From Pseudomonadota bacterium (GTDB lineage Bacteria; Pseudomonadota; Gammaproteobacteria; Pseudomonadales; Azotimanducaceae), in assembly GCA_027621895.1 (NCBI GenBank), contig JAQCAK010000001.1, positions 1-37,173 of the forward strand: DNA of 37,173 bases, read 5' to 3'. Below, one piece after another: positions 24,422-31,981 of this stretch. The notes under the pieces were generated by a model that had not been told where the DNA came from, did not search any database, and worked only from the letters and a program-made list of their open reading frames with translations. Positions within the stretch are counted from its first letter, which is position 1; each line of letters starts with the position of its first letter. A program made the position numbers and the translations under genes.

Positions 24422-24474
24422 CACGGGACTGGTGCTGTCAGGCACGCGGGGTGTTTACCCATGCCAGTCTCGTG
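24422..24474. repeat. Long imperfect inverted repeat between coaBC and radC
   Basis: Arms CACGGGACTGG (24422-24432) and CCAGTCTCGTG (24464-24474) pair over 11 positions with one G-T wobble. The 31-base interior can form a second hairpin GGGT-GTTT-ACCC (24449-24460) and a weaker TGC/GCA stem (24433-24444). The result would be a branched structure. It lies in the leader region of both divergent genes. No protein gene is supported across it. A regulatory RNA structure, a protein-binding site or a dispersed palindromic repeat are all possible. Confidence 0.5.
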
Positions 24475-24586
24475 GAAGCAAAGGGTAGCATAGCGCTCTT
24501 TGAAAGTGGTCACTCACTTATGCATCGAATTCGGGGACCTTACACTCTCAGTTTTCTCGTCCGGTACCGGGCATGGACGGGCCCAC

Positions 24587-25264
24587 ATGCAGGCTGAAGA
24601 ACCGGCAACAGAACTGATGATGCCCCGGGAGAAGCTGCTTAAAGCGGGTCCGGAACAGCTCGACGATGCTGAACTGCTCGCGATTTTCCTGCGAACCGGC
24701 ACCCGCGGCAGCGATGTCGTTACCCTGGCCCGGCAGCTGATCTCGAGGTTTGACGGACTGCGGGGGCTCCTGCAGGCGAACAGGCAGGATCTGCTGTCTG
24801 AGCCGGGTATCGGTCTGGCCAAGTATGCGGAAATTGCTGCCGTTGTTGAACTCGCTGGTCGTTATCTGAAATCCGCGATCCAGCGAGGCGATGCACTGAC
24901 CGACCCGGACATCACCAGGCAGTTTCTGATGCTGAAGCTGCGTCCCTATTCGAGAGAGGTCTTCAGCTGTCTGTTTATGGACAATCAGCACCGGTTGATC
25001 ACCTATGAGGAAATGTTTTTCGGCACCATTGACGGCGCCAGTGTGCACCCCCGTGAAGTGGTCAAGCGCGCATTGGAAGTCAATGCGGCGGCGCTGATTT
25101 TTGCTCACAACCACCCATCGGGTGTCGCAGAACCTTCCCAGGCTGACCGGCGGATCACGGACCGCCTCCAGTCTGCACTGTCGCTGGTCGATATCCGGGT
25201 GCTCGATCACCTGGTGGTGGGTGATGCCGAGGTGGTCTCTTTTGCGGAGCGGGGCTGGATTTAG
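24587..25264 (+). CDS. radC: RadC family JAB/MPN-domain protein
   Basis: RadC proteins pair an N-terminal helix-hairpin-helix region with a C-terminal JAMM metalloprotease-like domain; the old DNA repair role is not well supported and the real activity is uncertain. From the ATG at 24587 the protein has 225 residues (E. coli 224). It has MPREKLLKAG (12-20), AELLAIFLRTG, SEPGIGLAKYAEI and the metal motif HNHPSG with the downstream aspartate (His174, His176, Asp187). An upstream start at 24500 would add 29 residues with no family match, so it is not used. It stands alone, divergent from coaBC and 141 bases before rpmB. Confidence 0.93.
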   Translation: MQAEEPATELMMPREKLLKAGPEQLDDAELLAIFLRTGTRGSDVVTLARQLISRFDGLRGLLQANRQDLLSEPGIGLAKYAEIAAVVELAGRYLKSAIQRGDALTDPDITRQFLMLKLRPYSREVFSCLFMDNQHRLITYEEMFFGTIDGASVHPREVVKRALEVNAAALIFAHNHPSGVAEPSQADRRITDRLQSALSLVDIRVLDHLVVGDAEVVSFAERGWI

Positions 25265-25299
25265 GCGCAGTGGTACACCCTTAAGCGATGCAGTCTGTG

Positions 25300-25328
25300 T
25301 TGAAGAACCGGGGGTGTTCTGGTATAAA
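25300..25328 (+). promoter_or_regulatory. Sigma-70 promoter for rpmB-rpmG
   Basis: TTGAAG (25300-25305) and TATAAA (25323-25328) are exactly 17 bases apart, and TG one base before the -10 box makes it an extended type. Transcription would start about 70 bases before rpmB. A perfect TTGACA at 25363-25368 is also present, but its best -10 partner is poor and would start transcription almost on the ribosome binding site. Confidence 0.62.
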
Positions 25329-25405
25329 GCACCGCTCTCGACGCGGCGCTGTCGCCCATCGGTTGACATTGAACCCGCAAGTAATTGATATTTAAGGTAT
25401 TTGAC

Positions 25406-25642
25406 ATGGCCAGAGAATGTCAGGTCACAGGCAAACGCCCCGTGACCGGAAATAACGTATCTCACGCGCATAACAAGACGCGTCGTCGCTTCCTGCCGAA
25501 CGTACATGATCATCGTTTCTGGCTGGAGAGCGAAAACCGCTTCGTTAAGCTGCGAGTATCCGCCAAGGGTATGAGAATCATCGACAAGCTGGGTATCGAC
25601 CAGGTTGTCAGCGATATTCGCTCCAAGGGTGTAAAGGTTTAA
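25406..25642 (+). CDS. rpmB: 50S ribosomal protein L28
   Basis: Large-subunit ribosomal protein. The 78-residue product begins MARECQVTGKRPVTGNNVSHAHNKTRR, with the typical continuation RRFLPNVHDHRFW and C-terminal KGMRIIDKLGID. It lacks the paired zinc cysteines, so it is the zinc-free form. The ATG at 25406 has AAGG eight bases upstream; an in-frame ATG at 25385 adds seven residues outside the family and is not used. It is cotranscribed with rpmG two bases downstream. Confidence 0.98.
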   Translation: MARECQVTGKRPVTGNNVSHAHNKTRRRFLPNVHDHRFWLESENRFVKLRVSAKGMRIIDKLGIDQVVSDIRSKGVKV

Positions 25643-25644
25643 TC

Positions 25645-25800
25645 ATGAGAGAAAAAATCAAACTCGTCTCATCTGCCGGTACGGGTCACTACTACACGAC
25701 CAGCAAAAACAAGCGCACGATGCCCGATAAAATGGAGATCAAGAAGTTTGATCCCGTGGTTCGCAAGCACGTGATGTATAAAGAAGCCAAGATAAAGTAG
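25645..25800 (+). CDS. rpmG: 50S ribosomal protein L33
   Basis: Large-subunit ribosomal protein of 51 residues beginning MREKIKLVSSAGTGHYYTT, with KNKRTMPDKMEIKKFDP and a basic C-terminus. It has no cysteines, so it is the zinc-independent form, matching the L28 next to it. The start codon comes two bases after the rpmB stop. The gene is followed by a hairpin. Confidence 0.98.
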   Translation: MREKIKLVSSAGTGHYYTTSKNKRTMPDKMEIKKFDPVVRKHVMYKEAKIK

Positions 25801-25808
25801 CGAATCAG

Positions 25809-25828
25809 GGCCGCCTTTCCGGGCGGCC
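25809..25828 (+). terminator. GC hairpin after rpmG
   Basis: GGCCGCC (25809-25815) and GGCGGCC (25822-25828) form a perfect 7-base stem with a 6-base loop, starting nine bases after the rpmG stop. The following bases are C-rich rather than a T-run, so termination would be weak or helped by Rho. Position and stem still make it the best candidate terminator in the window. Confidence 0.5.
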
Positions 25829-25954
25829 TGTCCCCTTCTCCATCGCCCCGTTTCGTTGAGATGATCCCGGTCCAAGAACCGTGTTCGCGGGCATCGCTGG
25901 CGATACCTGTCGCCCGTTCCGATGACCTGGTGCTATGGCGGCCCGGAGGGATCG

Positions 25955-26782
25955 GTGCCTGAACTTCCCGAGGTCGAAACGACCCGTCGCGGTATCGAAC
26001 CGCTGGTTGTCGGCAAACTGGTCCGGCAGACCCTGGTGCGACAGCCTTCCCTTCGCTGGCCTGTTTCACCGGAACTGGCGCAAATGCTGACCGGTGGACG
26101 GATCACGGCTATCGACCGGCGTGCCAAGTACCTGCTGTTTAATCTTGATCGTGGCGATCAACCGGGTGGACGCATGATGATCCATCTTGGCATGTCAGGC
26201 AGCCTGCGAATCACCTCCGCGGACACCCTGCCTCGCAAGCACGATCATATTGATGTCATCTTTGATGACGATACCATCCTGCGTTTCCACGATCCCCGGC
26301 GGTTTGGCTCGGTATTCTGGCTGCCCCCTGGAGAAAATCACGAACTGCTCGATTCGCTGGGACCGGAGCCGCTGTCCGCCGATTTCGATGGTGACTACCT
26401 GTATGAACGATCCAGGGGGCGCAAGGTTGCGGTCAAGCAGTTCATCATGAACAGCCAGGTGGGCGTCGGCGTTGGCAATATCTATGCGAACGAGTCGCTA
26501 TACCTGTCCGGTATCCATCCTGCTCGATACGCGGGAAGAATCTCACGGCAGCGGTACCTCATTCTGGCATCGAACATACGCCGGGTCCTTGAGAGTGCGA
26601 TTCAATCCGGGGGTACAACGCTAAGGGATTTCGTCAGGGAAGATGGTACACCGGGGTATTTCAGGCAACAGCTGAACGCGTATGGCAAGGCTGGCGAACC
26701 CTGCAAGGGGTGCGGCCGACTCCTCAGGGAATCCCGGCTGGGCCAGCGAACCACAGTTTATTGCGCATACTGCCAGCGTTGA
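25955..26782 (+). CDS. mutM: Formamidopyrimidine-DNA glycosylase MutM
   Basis: Bifunctional glycosylase/AP lyase that removes 8-oxoguanine and formamidopyrimidines. The GTG at 25955, with GGAGGG five bases upstream, gives 275 residues starting (M)PELPEVE. After Met removal the N-terminal proline is the catalytic nucleophile, so this start is required. An in-frame ATG at 25922 would bury the proline. Lys58 (RRAKYLLF), the helix-two-turn-helix segment VGVGNIYANESL and the zinc finger cysteines 250, 253, 270 and 273 are all present. Convergent with coaD across 21 bases. Confidence 0.97.
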   Translation: MPELPEVETTRRGIEPLVVGKLVRQTLVRQPSLRWPVSPELAQMLTGGRITAIDRRAKYLLFNLDRGDQPGGRMMIHLGMSGSLRITSADTLPRKHDHIDVIFDDDTILRFHDPRRFGSVFWLPPGENHELLDSLGPEPLSADFDGDYLYERSRGRKVAVKQFIMNSQVGVGVGNIYANESLYLSGIHPARYAGRISRQRYLILASNIRRVLESAIQSGGTTLRDFVREDGTPGYFRQQLNAYGKAGEPCKGCGRLLRESRLGQRTTVYCAYCQR

Positions 26783-26803
26783 CGGGTCTGGCCGATCGCT
26801 GAA

Positions 26804-27280
26804 TCAGCCGATCTCGTTATTCTTGAGAGCCTCATTGACCGCGGGATGCACAAACCTGCTGATGTCACCACCGTAGCTGGCAATCTGGCGAACCAGCGAT
26901 GACGATATGTAGGAGTTTTCCTCGCTGGGCGCGAGGAAAACGGTATCAATATCGGGTGCCAGGGCCCGGTTCATGCTCAGCATCTGAAACTCGTAGTCGA
27001 AATCGGTCACCGTTCTGATGCCCTTGAGAATCACTGACGCACCCACTGCCTTCGCAAAATCCACGGTCAGTGTGTTGAAGCCGATGATCTCAACGTTGCT
27101 GACGTGGGCCAGCGCCAGTTTCGCCAGATCGACCCTGACCTGGAGATCCCCCGGTGATTTGTGAGGGCTCGTTGCAATGCCCAGAACCACGTGATCAAAC
27201 AGGGCAGCTGCGCGTTCCACAAGATCGGCGTGGCCGTTGTGTATGGGATTAAAGGTACCTGGGTATAAAGCTGTCGTCAT
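26804..27280 (-). CDS. coaD: Phosphopantetheine adenylyltransferase
   Basis: Penultimate enzyme of coenzyme A synthesis, making dephospho-CoA from 4'-phosphopantetheine and ATP. The 158-residue protein starts with MTTALYPGTFNPIHNGHADL, the nucleotidyltransferase HxGH-type motif. It continues with GIATSPHKSP, LKGIRTVTDFDYEFQM and the C-terminal ISSSLVRQIASYGGD. Length matches E. coli CoaD (159). rsmD lies 60 bases upstream on the same strand, the usual rsmD-coaD pair. With coaBC in the same window, two enzymes of the pathway are close together. Confidence 0.97.
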   Translation of the reverse strand: MTTALYPGTFNPIHNGHADLVERAAALFDHVVLGIATSPHKSPGDLQVRVDLAKLALAHVSNVEIIGFNTLTVDFAKAVGASVILKGIRTVTDFDYEFQMLSMNRALAPDIDTVFLAPSEENSYISSSLVRQIASYGGDISRFVHPAVNEALKNNEIG

Positions 27281-27340
27281 ATCGCTGGCTGCGGCCTGTT
27301 GTTAGGAGGTCGCCATCATACCGACCGCCTTCGCCGCATT

Positions 27341-27916
27341 TCAACCGCAGAAGCACAGGCAGAAATGAACGGCACCCGCCTTTTTCTGTCGATGCAGGGT
27401 CCAGTCGGCAGGCAGTTCACCTGCTGTCACAGCGCGCCCGGTTTCCAGATAGACCGCTCGCCGGGCAAGTTTTTCGGAGGCTATGCGCTGACAGTCGTTG
27501 ATCCAGGTCTCTGCCGAGAAAGGCGCGTCGATAAAAATCAGATCAAACGGGTCCCTGGTTACGCTCAGCCAGGAATCAACCGGACTGGTAACCAGTTGGT
27601 AGCGATCCGGGTCGGCTTCCAGGATGTTGAGGTTCTGCTGCAGATTGTTGATGACCCTGGGGTCGGAGTCGATAAAGCAGACTTCCGATGCCCCTCTGGA
27701 AAGGGCCTCGAGTCCGATGGCGCCGCTGCCGGCGTACAGGTCCAGGCAGCTCGCCCCGGCAATATCAGCCATCAGCCAGTTGAAGAGCGTTTCCCTGACA
27801 CGATCGGGAGTTGGTCGGATCGTCGTCGATGTCGGGAATGTCACTTTGCGACCCCGCCATTTTCCACCGATAATCCGTACACTGCGATCCTGTTGGCTGG
27901 ATAATCCGTTTTTCAT
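27341..27916 (-). CDS. rsmD: 16S rRNA m2G966 methyltransferase RsmD
   Basis: SAM-dependent methyltransferase that modifies G966 of 16S rRNA in the assembling 30S subunit. The 191-residue protein shows RIIGGKWRGRKVTFP, RPTPDRVRETLFNWL, motif I LDLYAGSGAIGLEALSRGA (58-76) and the acidic end of strand two, CFIDSDPRV. The catalytic tetrad, usually DPPF or NPPY, reads DAPF here (130-133); the second position is alanine rather than proline. The rest of the family pattern is intact, so the gene is taken as functional. It diverges from ftsY across 80 bases. Confidence 0.93.
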   Translation of the reverse strand: MKNGLSSQQDRSVRIIGGKWRGRKVTFPTSTTIRPTPDRVRETLFNWLMADIAGASCLDLYAGSGAIGLEALSRGASEVCFIDSDPRVINNLQQNLNILEADPDRYQLVTSPVDSWLSVTRDPFDLIFIDAPFSAETWINDCQRIASEKLARRAVYLETGRAVTAGELPADWTLHRQKKAGAVHFCLCFCG

Positions 27917-27996
27917 CTTCTGGTGATCGTTGTCGCCTTTCGCGATGAGGCCAATTTAACCGGAATCGTGTCGAGAAGTACTGACGTGGAAAAACT

Positions 27997-28950
27997 ATGA
28001 CGACAAATGTTGCAGATGCCGATAATGAAAACAAGCCGGGTTTCTTCCAGCGCCTGAAGCAGGGGCTGGGGAAGACCCGTTCGAAACTCGGAGAATCACT
28101 GGGTAATGTTTTCCTCGGCGAGAAGACGCTGGACGATGACCTGCTCGAGGAACTGGAAACGGTTCTGCTCACATCTGATGTCGGCTTCGCCGCGACGACC
28201 GAGATCATTGATGATCTGACCGCCCGCGTGAGCCGCAAGGAACTGAATGACGGTGCAGCGGTGATGGATCACCTCAAACACATGCTGACTGGCATGCTGA
28301 AGCCGGTTGAATTGCCGATGGTCATCGAGGGGGCGAAGCCCTATGTGATCCTGATGGTGGGCGTCAACGGCGTGGGTAAAACCACCACGATCGGCAAGCT
28401 GGCCAGACGACTGCAGGGCGAGGGCAGGAGCGTCATGCTGGCCGCTGGTGACACCTTCCGCGCTGCAGCGGTTGAGCAGCTGAAGGTCTGGGGTGAACGT
28501 AACGACGTGCCGGTTATCGCCCAGGCAACCGGTGCCGACAGCGCCTCGGTCATTTTTGATGCGCTCAATGCAGCAAAAGCAAGACAGGTAGATGTGCTGA
28601 TTGCTGACACTGCAGGGCGGTTGCAGAACAAGAAGAACCTGATGGACGAGCTGTCGAAGATTACCCGTGTCCTGTCCCGGATTGACAACAGCGCGCCGCA
28701 CGAGGTGATGCTGGTGCTGGATGCGGGAACTGGCCAGAACGCCATTTCCCAGGCCAGGGAATTTATGGCCACCGTTAACGTCTCTGGAATTACGCTGACC
28801 AAACTGGACGGTACCGCGAAAGGCGGGGTGATTTTTGCCCTGGCTAACCAGCTGAAGCTGCCCATTCGCTTTATCTGCGTCGGTGAACAGATAGAGGACC
28901 TGAGGCCCTTTTCTGCTGAAGAGTTTGTTAGTGCGCTTTTCGAACAGTAA
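27997..28950 (+). CDS. ftsY: Signal recognition particle receptor FtsY
   Basis: SRP receptor GTPase that docks ribosomes making membrane proteins onto the inner membrane. The 317 residues have a short N-terminal charged segment, the N domain (from about 20), P-loop GVNGVGKT (122-129), DTFRAAAVEQL, DTAGR (204-208) and TKLDGTAKGG (268-277). The acidic A domain of E. coli FtsY (about 200 residues) is reduced to some 20 residues, a known variation. An ATG with GTGGAAA upstream fits. ftsE follows 18 bases later: the ftsY-ftsE-ftsX-rpoH order is classic. Confidence 0.97.
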   Translation: MTTNVADADNENKPGFFQRLKQGLGKTRSKLGESLGNVFLGEKTLDDDLLEELETVLLTSDVGFAATTEIIDDLTARVSRKELNDGAAVMDHLKHMLTGMLKPVELPMVIEGAKPYVILMVGVNGVGKTTTIGKLARRLQGEGRSVMLAAGDTFRAAAVEQLKVWGERNDVPVIAQATGADSASVIFDALNAAKARQVDVLIADTAGRLQNKKNLMDELSKITRVLSRIDNSAPHEVMLVLDAGTGQNAISQAREFMATVNVSGITLTKLDGTAKGGVIFALANQLKLPIRFICVGEQIEDLRPFSAEEFVSALFEQ

Positions 28951-28968
28951 TCGGCCGCGGCAACAGTC

Positions 28969-29634
28969 ATGATTCGATTTGATGATGTCAGCAAACGCTA
29001 TCCGGGTGGCAACGACGCGCTTTCCCGTGTGAACTTTGAGCTGGCAGGTGGAGAGATGGCGTTCCTGACCGGCCATTCCGGCGCGGGCAAGAGCACACTG
29101 ATGAAGCTGATCATCGTCATGGAAAGAGCCAGTCGGGGTCAGGTTTTCGTCAACGGGGTCAACCTGAATCGGGTGTCCAGAGGTCAGATTCCTCTGGTGC
29201 GGCGTGGTGTCGGCGTTGTTTTTCAGAATCACCAGTTGCTGTTTGACCGGAATGTCTACGACAACGTGGCCCTGCCACTGACCATTGCGGGCTACTCTCC
29301 ACGCGACGTGGGTCGACGTGTGAGGGCTGCACTGTCCAAGGTTGGCCTGGGAGACAAGGAAAAAAAGCTGCCGGTGCAGTTATCCGGCGGTGAACAGCAG
29401 CGGGTCGGCATCGCCCGTGCCGTGGTCAACAAACCGCCGGTACTGCTGGCGGATGAACCCACAGGCAACCTCGATCCCGCGCTTTCCCTGGAAGTCATGA
29501 ACCTGTTCAGCCAGTTTAACCAGGTCGGTGTGACCGTGCTGATTGCGACTCACGACCTGGAGCTGGTCAAGACCATGGGCTGCCGGGAACTGATCCTGCG
29601 TGACGGTTCACTGGTTGCCGGCGGTGATCTGTGA
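28969..29634 (+). CDS. ftsE: Cell division ATP-binding protein FtsE
   Basis: ABC-type ATPase that, with FtsX, links the division ring to activation of peptidoglycan hydrolases outside the membrane. The 221-residue protein has Walker A GHSGAGKST (35-43), Q-loop VVFQNHQLL, signature LSGGEQQR (138-145) and Walker B LLADEPTGNLD (159-169), plus the conserved H-loop THD near 190. Length matches E. coli FtsE (222). Its stop overlaps the ftsX start by four bases. Confidence 0.97.
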   Translation: MIRFDDVSKRYPGGNDALSRVNFELAGGEMAFLTGHSGAGKSTLMKLIIVMERASRGQVFVNGVNLNRVSRGQIPLVRRGVGVVFQNHQLLFDRNVYDNVALPLTIAGYSPRDVGRRVRAALSKVGLGDKEKKLPVQLSGGEQQRVGIARAVVNKPPVLLADEPTGNLDPALSLEVMNLFSQFNQVGVTVLIATHDLELVKTMGCRELILRDGSLVAGGDL

Positions 29635-30587
29635 AGACCACCGGGGCGACTGTTGCGATTACCGGTACCCGGGACCGGCTGCGGGCATGGATCGCGCATC
29701 ATCGGCGCGTCTGTATCGGGACCCTGCGCGAGCTGCTGGAGAGTCCCCTGTCCAGCCTGATGACCTGGCTGGTCATCGGTATTGCCCTGGCGCTACCGGC
29801 CATTCTGACGGTGTTTCTGCAGAATGTGTCGGCCCTGAGCGGGGACTGGGGTGGCGAGCCGAGACTCAGTGTCTACCTGGTGCAGACTGCGGGCACCGCT
29901 GAAGCCAGGGCCCTGGCTGATACCCTGGAACGGCAGGGGGATGTCAGCGAAACCCGCTTCATTTCATCGGAACAGGCGCTGGTAGACTTCAGGAATCGAT
30001 CCGGATTCGGCGATGTCCTGGCATCCCTGGATCGTAATCCCCTCCCTCATGTGATCGAAGTTGTGCCGGTGACTGCGGACCCGCTCGAGCTCGGCTCGCT
30101 GGTTGCGCGTATTGAGGCGGACAACCTTGTCGAATCGGTGGCGGTGGACCTGGCCTGGCTGGAGCGGCTGTATGGCCTGCTGCAGTTCGCCAAGCGCCTG
30201 GTCACTGCCCTGGGGATCGTACTGGCCCTGGGAGTCCTGCTTATCATGGGAAATACGATCCGGCTGTCTATCGAAAACCGGCGCCAGGAAATTGAGGTGA
30301 TCAAGCTGGTTGGCGGCACGGACGGATTTGTTCGCCGCCCCTTCCTGTATCTTGGCTTCTGGTATGGACTGGGTGGTGCCCTGTTTGCCCTGGTGCTGCT
30401 GGAGGCCAGCCTCCTGTTTCTTTCCAGCCCGGTGGAAATGCTGGCACAGAGCTATCAGGATGACTATGCGCTGAGTGGCCCGGGACTGATGGGCATCCTG
30501 CTCCTGCTGTTGCTGGGGGCGTTTCTCGGGGTTGCCGGCGCCGTGCTGGCCGTTTCCAGGCACCTGAGAGACATTGAGCCGCGCTGA
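29631..30587 (+). CDS. ftsX: Cell division protein FtsX
   Basis: Membrane partner of FtsE. The 318-residue protein has the FtsX plan: a cytosolic N-terminus, helix 1 (about 43-66), a periplasmic loop (about 67-180) that in relatives binds EnvC-type hydrolase activators, then helices near 190-210, 240-265 and 286-308. The family segment ENRRQEIEVIKLVGGTDGFVRRPFLY (215-240) precedes the third helix. The start is a GTG inside the ftsE stop (GTGA overlap), so the two subunits are made in a fixed ratio. Confidence 0.95.
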   Translation: MKTTGATVAITGTRDRLRAWIAHHRRVCIGTLRELLESPLSSLMTWLVIGIALALPAILTVFLQNVSALSGDWGGEPRLSVYLVQTAGTAEARALADTLERQGDVSETRFISSEQALVDFRNRSGFGDVLASLDRNPLPHVIEVVPVTADPLELGSLVARIEADNLVESVAVDLAWLERLYGLLQFAKRLVTALGIVLALGVLLIMGNTIRLSIENRRQEIEVIKLVGGTDGFVRRPFLYLGFWYGLGGALFALVLLEASLLFLSSPVEMLAQSYQDDYALSGPGLMGILLLLLLGAFLGVAGAVLAVSRHLRDIEPR

Positions 30588-30623
30588 GCGTACGACCTTC
30601 TGCAGGGGCTGCTGGCAGCACGA

Positions 30624-30653
30624 TTAGCAGAGCGATGCGCACAGTGCTAGAAT
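30624..30653 (+). promoter_or_regulatory. Candidate sigma-70 promoter for rpoH
   Basis: TTAGCA (30624-30629) and TAGAAT (30648-30653) are 18 bases apart; TG one base before the -10 box gives an extended form (TGCTAGAAT). Transcription would start about 65 bases before the rpoH ATG, within the 136-base gap after ftsX. E. coli rpoH has several promoters; no sigma-E-type site is clear here. Confidence 0.5.
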
Positions 30654-30690
30654 CCGCGGCCCGCTATTCATTAACAGACCGGTGACCGCT

Positions 30691-30720
30691 GTCCCGTGCG
30701 CCGCCGGCTGAAACAGGGAC
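30691..30720 (+). promoter_or_regulatory. Hairpin that would cover the rpoH ribosome binding site
   Basis: GTCCC (30691-30695) can pair with GGGAC (30716-30720), which contains most of the AGGGA ribosome binding site at 30715-30719. A nested GCC-GCC-GGC hairpin sits inside. Such a weak stem over the start region of a heat-shock sigma factor could act as a temperature switch; this is inference from base pairing only. Confidence 0.35.
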
Positions 30721-30723
30721 CTT

Positions 30724-31569
30724 ATGAGTTCGAAAGAAATTCTGCCAGCAGACGTCTTGTCTCCGGGCGGTAACCTGGATGCCTATATCCAGGCCGTGAA
30801 CAGTATTCCGGTGCTGACCGTAGAGCGCGAGCAGGCACTCGCCCGTGCGTTGCGAGATCAGAGCGACCTAGATGCTGCCCGGCAGTTAGTAATGGCTCAC
30901 TTACGCTTCGTCGTATACGTGGCAAGGTCTTACGGTGGCTACGGTCTGTCGGAAGCGGATCTGATTCAGGAAGGGAACGTCGGGTTGATGAAGGCCGTCA
31001 GACGTTTTGACCCGGAGTTTGGGGTCCGCCTGGTGTCTTTTGCCGTGCACTGGATCAAGGCGGAGATCCACGAGTTCATTCTTAAAAACTGGCGCATTGT
31101 TAAAATTGCGACCACCAAGTCCCAGCGTAAACTGTTTTTCAACCTGCGCAGTTCACGCAAAAGGCTGGGTTGGATGAACGAGACCGAGGTTCAGGATGTT
31201 GCCCGGGAGCTGGGTGTTCCTGCCGATGATGTCCGACAGATGGAAAACCGGCTCTACGTGCATGATGAGGCTTTCGAAACAGAAGTTGATGACGATGAGT
31301 CTTACACCCCGTCGCAATGGCTCACTGACGCCGAGGGCGACCCTGCATTGATCAATGAGCACCAGGATCACTACGAACAGCAGTCGGCAAAGCTCGACAA
31401 GGCTTTTGGCGAACTGGACAGCCGTGCCCGTGAGATTATCGAGCGTCGCTGGTTGTCTGAAAAGAAATCCACGCTCCATGAACTCGCTGACCATTTCGGC
31501 GTGTCTGCCGAGCGGATTCGACAACTCGAGCAGGGTGCACTGAAGAAGCTGCGTCTCAACGTCAGCTGA
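30724..31569 (+). CDS. rpoH: RNA polymerase heat-shock sigma factor RpoH (sigma-32)
   Basis: Directs RNA polymerase to heat-shock genes (chaperones, proteases). The 281-residue protein has region 2 (AHLRFVVYVARSYGGYGL, DLIQEGNVGLMKAVRRFDPEFG, VSFAVHWIKAEIHEFIL). The RpoH-specific box QRKLFFNLR is at 134-142, which separates it from other sigma-70 members. A region 4 helix-turn-helix is at the end (TLHELADHFGVSAERIRQLEQGALKKLR). Length matches E. coli (284). Positioned after ftsX as in most relatives. DnaK and FtsH control of its stability is known for the family. Confidence 0.97.
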   Translation: MSSKEILPADVLSPGGNLDAYIQAVNSIPVLTVEREQALARALRDQSDLDAARQLVMAHLRFVVYVARSYGGYGLSEADLIQEGNVGLMKAVRRFDPEFGVRLVSFAVHWIKAEIHEFILKNWRIVKIATTKSQRKLFFNLRSSRKRLGWMNETEVQDVARELGVPADDVRQMENRLYVHDEAFETEVDDDESYTPSQWLTDAEGDPALINEHQDHYEQQSAKLDKAFGELDSRAREIIERRWLSEKKSTLHELADHFGVSAERIRQLEQGALKKLRLNVS

Positions 31570-31584
31570 CGATCGGGGCGAGCG

Positions 31585-31965
31585 ATGTTACCCAAGGTCA
31601 TCATCATCGTTGCCGCGTTTTTCGGGGGCTCGGGAGTTATGCTGGGTGCCTTTGGTGCACATGCCCTGCGTGGTCAGGTCGAGGCCCGACTGCTTGAAAC
31701 CTTCCAGACCGGAGTTCAGTATCAACTGGTCCATGCAGTCGCACTGATGGTGCTTGCCCTGCTGATGGAACAATGGGGGCGGCTGCTCTCACTGGACATC
31801 GCAGCCTACGCACTCACAGTCGGCGTTCTGCTGTTTTCCGGTAGCCTTTACGTCCTTGTGCTCACTGAAATTCGCTGGGTAGGTCCCATTACGCCGCTCG
31901 GTGGACTGTGCTTTATCGTTGGCTGGGTGGCCCTGCTCATAGCCGGCGTTGCGCGGCTCGGCTGA
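31585..31965 (+). CDS. DUF423 family small membrane protein
   Basis: A 126-residue inner-membrane protein of the YgdD/DUF423 family, of unknown function. It has the family opening segment FFGGSGVMLGAFGAHALRG (14-32) with TGVQYQLVHAVALM. About four hydrophobic helices are predicted (near 5-25, 50-65, 72-92 and 98-122), ending TPLGGLCFIVGWVALL. It starts 15 bases after rpoH and ends 16 bases before the tRNA methyltransferase start I prefer, so the three genes may share a transcript. Confidence 0.87.
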   Translation: MLPKVIIIVAAFFGGSGVMLGAFGAHALRGQVEARLLETFQTGVQYQLVHAVALMVLALLMEQWGRLLSLDIAAYALTVGVLLFSGSLYVLVLTEIRWVGPITPLGGLCFIVGWVALLIAGVARLG

Positions 31966-31981
31966 CAGTCCGGGAGTTGAT

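Noticed and set aside
25363..25391. Perfect TTGACA with a possible -10 close to rpmB
   Set aside because: Best -10 matches (TGATAT at 17 or GATATT at 18 bases) are poor and transcription would begin at the ribosome binding site; the promoter at 25300-25328 is better.
24548..25513. 321-codon minus-strand frame covering radC and part of rpmB
   Set aside because: Antisense to radC and rpmB, both clearly real, and unlike any family I recognise.
28096..29232. Long open frame on the minus strand opposite ftsY and the start of ftsE (378 codons)
   Set aside because: It lies entirely antisense to two strongly conserved genes, has His/Gln-rich composition typical of reverse-strand shadows, and no family resemblance.
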